Below, piece after piece: positions 8,918 to 17,704 of a DNA stretch of 64,000 nucleotides (position 1 is its first letter; each line of letters begins with the position of its first letter). The notes below the pieces were generated by a model that was given only the letters and a program-made list of their open reading frames with translations, searched no databases and was not told the origin of the DNA. The position numbers were made by a program, and so were the translations under genes. Origin of the DNA: CAVRRZ01 sp963723745 (GTDB lineage: Bacteria; Actinomycetota; Actinomycetes; Mycobacteriales; Geodermatophilaceae); contig CAVRRZ010000005.1 in the NCBI GenBank assembly GCA_963723745.1, positions 1,054,001-1,118,000 on the forward strand. The letters run 5' to 3'.

Positions 8918-8918
8918 G

Positions 8919-10226
8919 TCAGGCCACCTCTCCCCGTACGTCAATCCGGCCCGTCACAGCAGCCGCAACCAAGGCCGACCGGCGCTCCTTTGCCACGGCG
9001 ACCATCCCCTCGGCCTCAGCGATCAGACCGTCAATCTTCTCCGTCTGCTCGTCGAGGAAGGAAGCGATCAGACGCTGTTCGTCAGGAGTCGGAAGGGCGA
9101 CGCGCATCTGCGACAGATGAGAGGGTCCAAAGTGCTGGATTGTTGAGCCAGTCTTCAACGCCTCCACCTGCTCGATGAACTCGTTGGACACGACAAACCA
9201 GCGAATAAAATCTTCCAACATGGCGCCAGGCGTAATCTTGATAATGCCGGTGTATGGGACCGCCCCAACCACGTCGTCGGAAGTCACCTTGGAAACCGTG
9301 CCCATACTGGCGCTCGCACTGATCAACAGATCGCCCAGTGCAACCCGGAAATGGGACCACTTGCCGTCCACCATCTCAGGGTCGAGATAGTTGCAGCCCT
9401 CCAGGCTCGCCTCCGCCGTCTTTACCCCACTGATCCTCAGTAGGGGTACACCCTCGTCCCTGAAGTCGACCGCTAGAATCCCCGGCCCCTCCTGGTACCG
9501 AAGCGTGTACCGCAGCGGCAAAACGGTCCAGTGCGCTGGGACGTCCAGCATCACCGCACCTACCTGCCTTCGCTCCTTTGGAGCGGCGCGATTCATGCCG
9601 GAGGCCACGACGTGAGAGATCAGCGCCCGCCGTCGCTCGCGCGAGACGGCCAGCAGACCTTCCTGCTCCGCAATCAGTGCGTCGATCTTCGCCGTTTCAC
9701 GCTCCAGGTACTGGACGATCGTTCGCTGCTCTTCGATCGATGGAACAGGGCAACGCACACTTGCGAACTGAGACCCTGACACCTCCATAAAAGTGGTGCC
9801 CCGCCCCTGCGCCAGCAACTCCTGTCCTGCGGCCAGCAGCGCGTACGTCAAGTAGCGGGAGTCGATCCGCTCATTCGGCACGAGCGCACGGCAGCCCTGG
9901 TTGAAGGCAACCGGCAGGGCGGTCCGGGCTACGTATCCGATTGGCGCCCGGATGGAAACCAACACCGAGTTCGCCGGTACGACTGCTGACCCCGTGGCCG
10001 CGCCAAGTGCTGTCACGTGTCGCTCTGTCGTCGACACGGTCGCGCCGCTAACGACCCGCAGGTCCGGCGGTGTCACGAAGGGGACATCGCCGTCCCAGTT
10101 GGACGGTTCGGCCGTCGGTGTTCCACCGCCGACCACCATGCCGAGCCGACGTAGCGGTTTGTAGTCCCAATCGTCAGGGATGCTCGGGCACCAGGCATCG
10201 CCCGTTGACTTGAAAGCGCGACTCAT
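8919..10226 (-). CDS. hsdS: type I restriction enzyme, specificity subunit (HsdS)
   Basis: HsdS chooses the bipartite DNA target of the complex through two target-recognition domains separated by conserved helical spacers. In this 435-residue protein the first recognition domain follows IPDDWDYKPLRRLG. It ends at a spacer with SIEEQRTIVQYLERETAKID and SRERRRALISHVV. The second ends at TPDEQRLIASFLDEQTEKID and AKERRSALVAAAVTGRIDVR. These paired spacers are the usual internal repeat. The ATG overlaps the hsdM stop (ATGA), so M and S are coupled. Recognition domains diverge fast, and the target sequence cannot be read from the protein. Confidence 0.95.
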   Translation of the reverse strand: MSRAFKSTGDAWCPSIPDDWDYKPLRRLGMVVGGGTPTAEPSNWDGDVPFVTPPDLRVVSGATVSTTERHVTALGAATGSAVVPANSVLVSIRAPIGYVARTALPVAFNQGCRALVPNERIDSRYLTYALLAAGQELLAQGRGTTFMEVSGSQFASVRCPVPSIEEQRTIVQYLERETAKIDALIAEQEGLLAVSRERRRALISHVVASGMNRAAPKERRQVGAVMLDVPAHWTVLPLRYTLRYQEGPGILAVDFRDEGVPLLRISGVKTAEASLEGCNYLDPEMVDGKWSHFRVALGDLLISASASMGTVSKVTSDDVVGAVPYTGIIKITPGAMLEDFIRWFVVSNEFIEQVEALKTGSTIQHFGPSHLSQMRVALPTPDEQRLIASFLDEQTEKIDGLIAEAEGMVAVAKERRSALVAAAVTGRIDVRGEVA

Positions 10227-12187
10227 GCTTCTACCTCTCGAAGCATCTCAAGCACGCGAGCGATGCGCGTTTCGAGGTCAGCGTCGATCTCTTCAAGAGT
10301 TCGGGGTGCCCGGTACTTGTAGAAGATGCGAGTGAAGGGGATCTCGTAGCCGACCTTGGTCTTGGCCTTGTCTACCCACGCGTCAGCAACATGCGGGCGC
10401 ACCTCCGCGTTGAAGTACGCCTCGATGGTGGCGTCCCGGCCGTCCGCGCCGTCGGCGTTTCCATTGTAGGTGAAGGGAACGTTATCGGTGTCGCGGAGCG
10501 TGGGGTCCGGCTCCGAGTTGCCGCTCTTGTCAAGGCAGATGTCTGCGTTTTCATCACGCTCTCCGATCGCCAGCCACAAAGCCTTCCGCTGTGCGGTCGT
10601 GAGCAGGACGCGGTGTTCACCGAGGCTTGGGCTAAGCGCCTTAAGGAAGGCTTCACGGTTCGTGTAGGTCTCGGCGCCGAAGGCTTCGAGTGCGGCACGG
10701 AGTAGCACGGGATCCACGCTCTTGAGCGGCTTAGATGCGAGTGCGCGGTCGATCCGCTCGGGAGTGCAGGCGAAGTTGAGGCGGAGCGGCCGTTCGACGG
10801 TGATAGTCCAGTAGCCGAACTGGTCGTTGGCGAGAACCTTGGACCGCTCGTTGTCGGCGATCTCGTCGTGGAGCCGCAGGATGGTCTCACGGTGCGCTTC
10901 GGTGAGTTCGCGATTCTTAGAGCCGAGGCTCCTGCGCATCTTGGCGTACAGGTCGGTTCCGTCGATCAACTGGACCTTGCCGACGCGCTCTGGTTGCTTG
11001 GTGTTGTCGAGCAGCCAAATGTAGGTAGCGATGCCGGTGTTGTAAAACATATTGGTCGGCAAGGCGACGATGGCTTCGACGAGGTCGTTCTCCAGCAGCC
11101 AGCGGCGGATCTCGCTGGGGCCAGACTCTGCGCCGCCGGAGAAGAGCGGGGAACCGTTCAGGACGATGGCCGCCCTGCCGCCGCCGTCTTCAATCGGTCG
11201 CATCTTGGTGGCGAGGTGCTGAAGGAACAGCATCTGGCCGTCGCTGATCGGCGGTAGTCCACCGGGGAAGCGGGAGTAGGCGCCGCCGTGGTTGTACTCG
11301 GTGACTACGGCGTCCTGGGAAGCCTTCCAGTCGACGCCGTAGGGCGGGTTGGAGAGGCAGTAGTCGAAGGTTCGTCCGGCGAACAGGTCGTCGGCGAGCG
11401 TGTCACCGCGTTTGATGTTTCCGGCGTCCTGGCCCTTGGCGATCATGTCGCTCTTGCAGATGGCGTAGGACTGGTCGTTGATCTCTTGCCCGTACAGGTT
11501 GAGGCGAGCGTCCGGGTTGCGCGTCTTGAGGTGCTCGTCGGCGACCGAGAGCATGCCGCCGGTGCCTGCGGTTGGGTCGTAGACGGAGCGAACGACGCCC
11601 TTCTCGACCAGGGCGTCGCTGTCTTCGGCGAACACTAGGTCGACGGCGAGGCGGATCGCGTCGCGCGGGGTGAAGTGCTCACCGGCCGTCTCGTTGGAGG
11701 CTTCGGCGAACTTGCGGATGAGTTCCTCGAAGAGGTCGCCCATCTGGGCGTTCGACACCACGTCGGGGTGGAGATCGATGTCGGCGAACTGCGAGACGAC
11801 GATGTAGAGCCGGTTATTCTCTTCGAGCGTGGCGATCTCGTTCTCGAACTTGAACCGCTCGAACACGTCGATGTTGGCGGAGAACTTCGAGATGTAGTCG
11901 ATGAGGTTGTTGCGGAGCCCGTCGGGGTCCTTCTTGAGCCGGGCGAGGTCGTAGTCGGACGTGTTGTAGAAGTTGAGGCCGAACTGGCGGCGCACCTTCA
12001 CGTCGAGGATCTCGGGACGGGTCTCGGCTTCTGCGAGGGCGCGTACCTGGTCGCGGGTCGGTTCGAGCACGCAGTCGAGACGGCGCAGGATCGTCATCGG
12101 GAGGATGACGTTGCCGTACTGACTGGGCCGGTAGACACCTCGCAACTGGTCCGCGATGCCCCACACGAAGTTGCCGAGGTTGCTCAC
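10223..12187 (-). CDS. hsdM: type I restriction enzyme, methyltransferase subunit (HsdM)
   Basis: HsdM is an N6-adenine methyltransferase that protects host DNA at the HsdS-specified site. The 654-residue protein has the N-terminal HsdM helical domain (LGNFVWGIADQLRGVYRPSQYG), the S-adenosylmethionine site DPTAGTGGML near residue 215, and the catalytic motif NPPYG near residue 285. A C-terminal extension contains the conserved AYFNAEVRPHVADAW and EIPFTRIFYKY segments. It starts at a GTG with GGGAGAG upstream. It is the first gene of the hsdMSR operon, which is transcribed away from the tns genes and makes up most of the transposon cargo. Confidence 0.96.
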   Translation of the reverse strand: MSNLGNFVWGIADQLRGVYRPSQYGNVILPMTILRRLDCVLEPTRDQVRALAEAETRPEILDVKVRRQFGLNFYNTSDYDLARLKKDPDGLRNNLIDYISKFSANIDVFERFKFENEIATLEENNRLYIVVSQFADIDLHPDVVSNAQMGDLFEELIRKFAEASNETAGEHFTPRDAIRLAVDLVFAEDSDALVEKGVVRSVYDPTAGTGGMLSVADEHLKTRNPDARLNLYGQEINDQSYAICKSDMIAKGQDAGNIKRGDTLADDLFAGRTFDYCLSNPPYGVDWKASQDAVVTEYNHGGAYSRFPGGLPPISDGQMLFLQHLATKMRPIEDGGGRAAIVLNGSPLFSGGAESGPSEIRRWLLENDLVEAIVALPTNMFYNTGIATYIWLLDNTKQPERVGKVQLIDGTDLYAKMRRSLGSKNRELTEAHRETILRLHDEIADNERSKVLANDQFGYWTITVERPLRLNFACTPERIDRALASKPLKSVDPVLLRAALEAFGAETYTNREAFLKALSPSLGEHRVLLTTAQRKALWLAIGERDENADICLDKSGNSEPDPTLRDTDNVPFTYNGNADGADGRDATIEAYFNAEVRPHVADAWVDKAKTKVGYEIPFTRIFYKYRAPRTLEEIDADLETRIARVLEMLREVEA

Positions 12188-12705
12188 TGCTCTCCCTTTG
12201 CTGGAACTGCCGTCTCTGCTCGTATCGGCAGACAGCCGCGACTACCTCACCGACCACTGCGGTTGGCCAGATGTTCACGGTCGCACCCTGGCATCTAACG
12301 AACCGGATGCGGCAGCCGGGAAGGCTCGGACCGCCCGCTACGGCGGCCCGAGCCCCCGGCCCGAGGGCGCGGCCATCCACCCTGGGACCCGCGGGTCACC
12401 GCCGTGGCGACCCGCTGGGGCGGTACGACCTGGCACCGACACGACTGCGGCGTCGGGCCTCAGCATGTGTGCATGTGCATAGCGTCAGGCGGCGGCGGGC
12501 ATCAGGCCGCCCCTCCTTTGGGCTGAGTCGCCAGCGCCAGCGCCAGGGGGCTGCGCCGTGACGGCGAAGGACGAGGGACCGCGGCTGCGCCCGCCGCCTC
12601 CTCCGTTCTGGTGAGCCGGGGGCCCGCAGGTCGCAAGAACCGGCCTGACCGGGTCGTTTTCTGCCCTGTTGTCGGTGGACCCGGCTACTGTCCCGGCTCA
12701 GTGAT
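12188..12705. other. 518-bp intergenic region between hsdM and tnsA
   Basis: This region separates two divergent units, hsdMSR and the tns operon, and must hold both promoters. I see no convincing coding frame. It is GC-rich, with a short run of GCCAGC-like repeats near 12530-12548. Its right edge leads into the SOS box. Confidence 0.5.
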
Positions 12706-12721
12706 TCGAACGTCTGTTCGA
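12706..12721. promoter_or_regulatory. perfect LexA/SOS box before tnsA
   Basis: TCGAACGTCTGTTCGA is an exact palindrome and a perfect match to the actinobacterial LexA site TCGAAC-N4-GTTCGA. Its last base is 13 bases before the tnsA GTG and it is fused to the ribosome site (GAGAGGAGAG). LexA bound here would block the transposition operon, which would be released by DNA damage. Confidence 0.88.
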
Positions 12722-12734
12722 GAGGAGAGATGAC

Positions 12735-13691
12735 GTGACCTCGGCCTCCGCCGTCGATGCCCTGGCCGCCGGGATCGGACCGTCGCTGCGTGACCTTCAG
12801 CGCATCCCGGCTGCCGACCTGGAAGCCCTGCTGGGGGTGCGACTGCTGCCGCCGGTGTTGCGCTACGACCCCGACCGGGACCGTCCGGCGCTGGACTCGG
12901 CTAAGGCGTCCTGGCTGGACATCTGCGAGACGACGACAGCCCACCACGAGCACGCCCGTGACCTGCCGACCGGCTGGCCCGACCGCTGGTCGATGACCTA
13001 CAGCCAGGCCAAGAACGAGCACACGGTCAGCGTCCGCGAGGTGGAGCCGACCGATCTGCTCGACGCCGATCCGATTCGCAACTCCACCTGGCACGCGCAC
13101 AGCCGCGCCCGGGCCGGGCTGCACTTCATGGCCTCGACCGAGCGGTTGCACTGGCACGAGTCCCTGTTCGAACGGGACCTTCTGGTCGCCCTCGACTTCG
13201 ACGAGGGCTTCAACGACGCGGCCAGCCAGCCGTTCACGTTGTCCTGGCACGACGGGACCGACTGGAAGACCCACACGCCGGATTTCGCCGCGGTCATCCA
13301 CGGCGAGATGTGGATCATCAACGTGCGGCCCGCGTCGCTGCTCAAGCCGCAGTTGCTGGCCAACGCTGCCGCCGTCCGCGCGGTCTGCGCGCTGCGCGGC
13401 TGGCAGGAGACGCTGGTCGTCGGCTACGAGCAGCCCGCGCTCACCGTGCTCAAGACGATCGGCGCGGCCCGCCGGACCGCCGACCCCTACAGCATCGGTG
13501 ACCAAATGCTCGACATGCTCGCCGACTGGGGGCCGTCCCGGTTCGGGGACGTGGTCGCGGCGAGCGCGGCGCCGGTCCTGGCGCGGGCGGTGCTTCAACG
13601 GCTGATCTGGGACCGCGAGGTCACCGTCGACCTGAACCGGTTGCTGACCGACGAGACCGTCGTCGCTCTCTCGGCAGGGGTGAGCGCGTGA
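12735..13691 (+). CDS. tnsA: TnsA-like transposase endonuclease subunit
   Basis: TnsA cleaves the 5' ends of the transposon so that, with TnsB, the element is cut out cleanly. The 318-residue protein has a TnsA-type nuclease core: HESLFERDLLVALDFD (E142), SQPFTLSW, HTPDFAAVIHG (D183) and WIINVRPASLL. In Tn7 TnsA the last strand carries Gln and the catalytic Lys; here N196 and R198 occupy those places. It is somewhat longer than the 273-residue Tn7 protein. The GTG at 12735 has AGAGGAGAG upstream. The stop overlaps the tnsB start (GTGA), so production is coupled to tnsB. The gene follows an SOS box, and no other promoter in the operon is evident. Confidence 0.85.
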   Translation: MTSASAVDALAAGIGPSLRDLQRIPAADLEALLGVRLLPPVLRYDPDRDRPALDSAKASWLDICETTTAHHEHARDLPTGWPDRWSMTYSQAKNEHTVSVREVEPTDLLDADPIRNSTWHAHSRARAGLHFMASTERLHWHESLFERDLLVALDFDEGFNDAASQPFTLSWHDGTDWKTHTPDFAAVIHGEMWIINVRPASLLKPQLLANAAAVRAVCALRGWQETLVVGYEQPALTVLKTIGAARRTADPYSIGDQMLDMLADWGPSRFGDVVAASAAPVLARAVLQRLIWDREVTVDLNRLLTDETVVALSAGVSA

Positions 13692-16024
13692 GCGTCCGCC
13701 TGGCCCGTGGGATCCGGGTGAGCGTCGATGCCCGCGAATGGCTGATCACCCAGGTCAACCACAGCCACGGCTTCGTGCGATTGTGCGACGACGAGGGCGA
13801 GCAAACCACGATGCCGCTGGAAGAGTTCGTCACTCATCCGCACATCGAGGAGATCACCGCCAAGCCAGCCTCGATGGTGGATGCGGCGGTCGAGCGGCTC
13901 GACAAGCGGGCGCGAGAGATCCTCAGCAAGCGCATTGCGCACGTCTACGAGGTCGAGACCGGCTATCGGTCCGGCACTCCGGAAGTGGCACTGCCGCACG
14001 AGCCTCGCCCGGAGTACGACCCGGCCACGACCACGCTGACCGAGCGACGGCTGGCCAAGGCCCGCGAGTTGAACAACGAGCACGCCGCCGACGCCGGAAC
14101 GAAGATGTCGGTCGCGACGATCCGCCGGATCGGCAAGTCCCTCAACAACGGCTGCGCGCTGTCGGGCACCGTCGACCGGCGGCACGTGCGCCGCTCGCCC
14201 GGCCGCATCTCGATCAGCAAGGAGGTCGAGGCGGCGTGCGAGGAGGTGTTCGAGAAGACGCGCCTGGAGTCCAACCGGACCCACGCCGCCCGCTACCTGC
14301 TGGTCAAGCAATACCTGCGTGAGGTCTACGGCTACGAGCCTGGTGACGAGCCGGTGCCCCACGAGAAGACGATCCGCCGCTGGTTCCAGGACCGGTTCAT
14401 CCCGAGCGAGTTGAACGGCAAGGCCCGCACCCGCCGCAGCGCGACCTCCGCCCCGGCCGGGGGCTTTTCTCGGGCCAATCCGAGTCGGCCTGGCGAACTG
14501 GTTTGCATCGACACGTGCAGCCTGGACGTGCTGCTGAAGGGCACCGAGTTCGAGGGTGTCCTTCGCGGCGTCATCGTGATGGCCGTCGACTGGTACTCGC
14601 GGTCGATCGTCGCGATCCGGGTGCTGGAGGGCTCGGAGCAGGCGATCGACGTGACCTTCCTGCTGCGCGAGATCGGCAGGCCGAAGCCGATGATGCCCGG
14701 CTGGGGTGATGAGAATCGCTGGCCGTTTGTCGGCCTGCCCGAGCAGATCCTCACGGACACCTTCGGCGACGACACCACCTACTCCGCGATGCCGTTCGTC
14801 AACGCCGAGGCCGTGGTCACCGACCACGGCAACACCTACAAGGCGCACATCAACGTCGCCGCCGCGACCCAGCAGGGGATCAGCATTTTGCCTGCCCGAG
14901 TCCGCACCGGCTCGGACAAGCAGGTCGTGGAACGGGCTTTCGGCTCGTTCCGGACGATGCTGCTTCAGTATCTGTCCGGCTACCGCGGCACCGACGCATC
15001 CGAGCGCGGCTCCGATGTGGACGCTCAGGTGAAGTACGACGCCCAGGACATCGAGGATCTCGCGTCCTGGTGGGCGGTCCGGATCTGGCAGAACCACGAG
15101 TTGTCCGATGCCCGTCCCGACTGGTGCCCCGAGGGCACGTTCAGCCCGAACAGCCTCTACGAGTTCGGGCTCGCCCAGACCGGTGTGCCGCTGCGGGTCA
15201 TGAGCAGCAACGACTACTACGCGCTGCTGCCCACGGTGCATGTCCGGGTCCGCAACCGCGGCGTGAAGGTCCGCGGCCTGTACTACGACGGCGCGGCCCT
15301 CAGCGACCCCACCGTGCGCAACGAGCCGTCCCCGTACGGCGGACGCCACAAGAACCTGTGGACCGTCCGGTTTGACCCCCGCGATCTGCGGCGGGTGTTC
15401 TTCCTCGACCGTGACGGCGTCTACCAGCCCCTGACCTGGGTGGGGGCCAGCAGGAACACCCCGTGCTTCAACGACCGGCACGCCGCCGCGCTCACCTCGC
15501 TGCGCATCAAGCATGGCATCGGAGTGATGGATCAGGACGCACTGGCCGAGATCCTGCTCAGCGAGATCCTCGCCGTGCACGAGCCGGTCGAGAACTGGCC
15601 AACCCTCAGCCCGAAGGGCCGCAAGATCATCAAGGACCGCAGCCGCCTTCAGCGGCAGCAGCAGATGGTCGAGCGGGACCAGGCCGCCTCCGGGCTTTCC
15701 CGCTTCCCCGAATCGTTCGACCAAGCCGACGGCGGCCCCGAGCCGGTCGAGGCTGCGCCGGAGCGCCCGGTCTCGGCGGTCACCGCGCTGGACAGCGCTC
15801 GTGCCCGGAAGAACGCCGCCCAGGTGCCGCCAGAGAAGCAGGACGGCGTGCAAGCCGCGCCGCGCCTTGGCAGCGGCATGAAGACGATGTTCGGGGTCGA
15901 CGCCTCCGCCCTCCAGGCCGCCCGCGACGCAGCGCGGACTTCCACCGAGCCCGCCACGACCGAGCCTGCCGCCAGCGAGGTCGACGACTCGTCGCTGACC
16001 GAGGAAGGAGACGAGGAAGCGTGA
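13688..16024 (+). CDS. tnsB: TnsB-like DDE transposase
   Basis: TnsB binds the repeats at the transposon ends and carries out 3' cleavage and strand transfer. This 778-residue protein has the retroviral-integrase catalytic core: D275 in PGELVCIDTCSLD, D379 in AVVTDHGNTY and E415 in KQVVERAFGS, a spacing of 104 and 36 residues. The N-terminal third holds helix-turn-helix-like DNA-binding segments (DEPVPHEKTIRRWFQDRF). The region after about residue 500 has a beta-rich Mu-type C-terminal domain (HVRVRNRGVKVRGLYY) and a Gln/Ala-rich tail that could contact TnsC. It starts at a GTG overlapping the tnsA stop, and its own TGA overlaps the tnsC GTG. Confidence 0.93.
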   Translation: MSVRLARGIRVSVDAREWLITQVNHSHGFVRLCDDEGEQTTMPLEEFVTHPHIEEITAKPASMVDAAVERLDKRAREILSKRIAHVYEVETGYRSGTPEVALPHEPRPEYDPATTTLTERRLAKARELNNEHAADAGTKMSVATIRRIGKSLNNGCALSGTVDRRHVRRSPGRISISKEVEAACEEVFEKTRLESNRTHAARYLLVKQYLREVYGYEPGDEPVPHEKTIRRWFQDRFIPSELNGKARTRRSATSAPAGGFSRANPSRPGELVCIDTCSLDVLLKGTEFEGVLRGVIVMAVDWYSRSIVAIRVLEGSEQAIDVTFLLREIGRPKPMMPGWGDENRWPFVGLPEQILTDTFGDDTTYSAMPFVNAEAVVTDHGNTYKAHINVAAATQQGISILPARVRTGSDKQVVERAFGSFRTMLLQYLSGYRGTDASERGSDVDAQVKYDAQDIEDLASWWAVRIWQNHELSDARPDWCPEGTFSPNSLYEFGLAQTGVPLRVMSSNDYYALLPTVHVRVRNRGVKVRGLYYDGAALSDPTVRNEPSPYGGRHKNLWTVRFDPRDLRRVFFLDRDGVYQPLTWVGASRNTPCFNDRHAAALTSLRIKHGIGVMDQDALAEILLSEILAVHEPVENWPTLSPKGRKIIKDRSRLQRQQQMVERDQAASGLSRFPESFDQADGGPEPVEAAPERPVSAVTALDSARARKNAAQVPPEKQDGVQAAPRLGSGMKTMFGVDASALQAARDAARTSTEPATTEPAASEVDDSSLTEEGDEEA

Positions 16025-17229
16025 CCAGGACCCCTCCCCCACCGCCCGCCCAGTGGATCGCTGAACCGCCGCCTCGTCAGGAGGTCACGACCCTGGACGG
16101 CTGGCAGCACTACGTCGAGCACCGCCACGACTATCAGCCGCCCGCCCTGTTGACGCGCGCCGAGTACGACCGGCTGCCGGACGCTCACCGCGGCCTGTAT
16201 GACATGGCCCGGGAGACAGCCATCGGGAATCTGCCGCGTCACGAAACCCCCATGGGGCAGGTCCTGATGAACAAGGTCGCCCTCACCTTGCGGGCGAACA
16301 CCGCCAACACCGCCCCCGGTGTCCGGACAGGACTGTTCGTCTCCGCGGACGCCGGACTCGGCAAGAGCACCCTCGTCTCGGAGATCGCCGCCAGGTTCGA
16401 CGAGGCCCAGCGCCAGCGCGCGGAGTTCTTCCCGAGCGTCGCCGGAAACCGCGACCGCTGGGTTCCCGTCGCGTGGCTCAGCGTCGGCTCGGAGGTGTCG
16501 ATCAAGGGTCTGTGCCGTGACCTGCTGGGCTTCTACGGCGAGGTTGCCCGAAAGAGCGCCTCCGCAGCGGATCTGAGCGCCCTGGTCCGGAAGGTCATCG
16601 TTCAGTGCGGCACTCTGCTGCTCGTTTTGGACGACATCACCCGGCTGAGGATGCACCGCGAGGCCGACCAGAACGCCGCCGACTTCATCCGCTCGTTGAT
16701 GGAGACCGGCGCGACCATCCTGGGTATCGGCGTCGACATCCCCGGATCCGGCCTGCTCAACGAGGGGCAGGCCAGCGCCCGTAGTCGAAGCCTGCTCACC
16801 CAGACCCGCCGCCGGTTCACCGTCCACACCCTCGGCTCGTTCACCGACGAGACCGGCGACGCCTACGCAGCATGGCTGTCCCACCTGAAGGCCGTCGAAG
16901 AAGACCTGCCGCTTCTCGACAAGGCGCCGGGCATGCTCACCGACGGCGACACACCGGCCTACCTGCTGCGCCGCACCAGCGGCGTCGTGGGCACACTAAC
17001 CCGACTGATCACCGAAGCATCCCTGGCGGTGCTCGGCCAGCAGCCCACCGGTCCGGGCACCGGCGAATACCTCAGCCGGGAGATTCTGGACTACATCACC
17101 CTCGACGACGCCGCCGAGAACCAGGGCCTCGCCCAGCCGACCGCACTCACGCCGCGAGCGACGGCGCGCCGGACTCGGTCCCGGAACGGCGCCTTCAATG
17201 GCAGGCGCCCCCGAGACGGGGCTGCGTGA
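16021..17229 (+). CDS. tnsC: TnsC-like AAA+ transposition regulator
   Basis: TnsC is the AAA+ ATPase that links the target-selection protein to the TnsAB transposase and activates it at the chosen site. The 402-residue protein shows Walker A SADAGLGKST at residues 108-117, Walker B LLLVLDDITRL near residues 199-209 (D204-D205), and a sensor-like stretch TGATILGIGVDIPGSG. Both lie in a TniB/TnsC-type AAA+ domain. The basic C-terminal tail (TARRTRSRNGAFNGRRPRDG) may contact DNA. The GTG start overlaps the tnsB stop, and its TGA overlaps the tniQ GTG, so all four genes form one tightly coupled operon. Confidence 0.92.
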   Translation: MTRTPPPPPAQWIAEPPPRQEVTTLDGWQHYVEHRHDYQPPALLTRAEYDRLPDAHRGLYDMARETAIGNLPRHETPMGQVLMNKVALTLRANTANTAPGVRTGLFVSADAGLGKSTLVSEIAARFDEAQRQRAEFFPSVAGNRDRWVPVAWLSVGSEVSIKGLCRDLLGFYGEVARKSASAADLSALVRKVIVQCGTLLLVLDDITRLRMHREADQNAADFIRSLMETGATILGIGVDIPGSGLLNEGQASARSRSLLTQTRRRFTVHTLGSFTDETGDAYAAWLSHLKAVEEDLPLLDKAPGMLTDGDTPAYLLRRTSGVVGTLTRLITEASLAVLGQQPTGPGTGEYLSREILDYITLDDAAENQGLAQPTALTPRATARRTRSRNGAFNGRRPRDGAA

Positions 17230-17633
17230 GGCGCCGCCGCCCGACCGCCGTTCCGGCGAGCACGCTGCCCCGTTCGCTGCCTCGGAGCCTCGCGCCACAA
17301 CCTCGCGAGACGCTCGCCGGGTATCTGCTCAACCTCTCCTACCGCCTTGACATGCGTCCGGCCGACCTCTGCCATCGCGTCGGCCTCGAACTGCACCCGG
17401 ACGTTCGCAGCATCAACATCGAGTACGCCATGCATCTCCCGTCCGACGTGGCCTTGCGCTTCGGGCACGCCTGCAATCTCACTCCCGCCGAGATGGAAGG
17501 ACTCACGCTTACCCGCTGGGAGAATCTCTTCGGCGTCGGGAACAGCCGTGCAGCCCACACCTGGTACGGCAGCGGCTGGCTGAGCCTCGATCCGCCGGCC
17601 GGCTGCGGATCGCCGGTAGGTCGTGACAGACGA

Positions 17634-17697
17634 ATGCCCCTGTGACCAGCGATGATGGGACTTGCGACGGTTCCATCTGACTGAGCAACAGGGGCAT
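17634..17697. promoter_or_regulatory. inverted repeat before the IS1380 transposase
   Basis: ATGCCCCTGT (17634-17643) is repeated inverted as ACAGGGGCAT (17688-17697), 7 bases before the transposase ATG. In a transcript reading in from tniQ the arms could pair and hide the start, limiting transposase production; that role is inferred. Confidence 0.5.
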
Positions 17698-17704
17698 CCG
17701 GTAA

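Noticed and set aside
6227..9178. A 983-codon open frame opposite hsdR
   Set aside because: It is the antisense shadow of hsdR in GC-rich codons; its amino-acid composition is unnatural and it matches no family.
13595..16042. An 815-codon open frame opposite tnsB
   Set aside because: Same explanation: the antisense of a highly biased real gene, whose DDE residues and overlapping starts are convincing.
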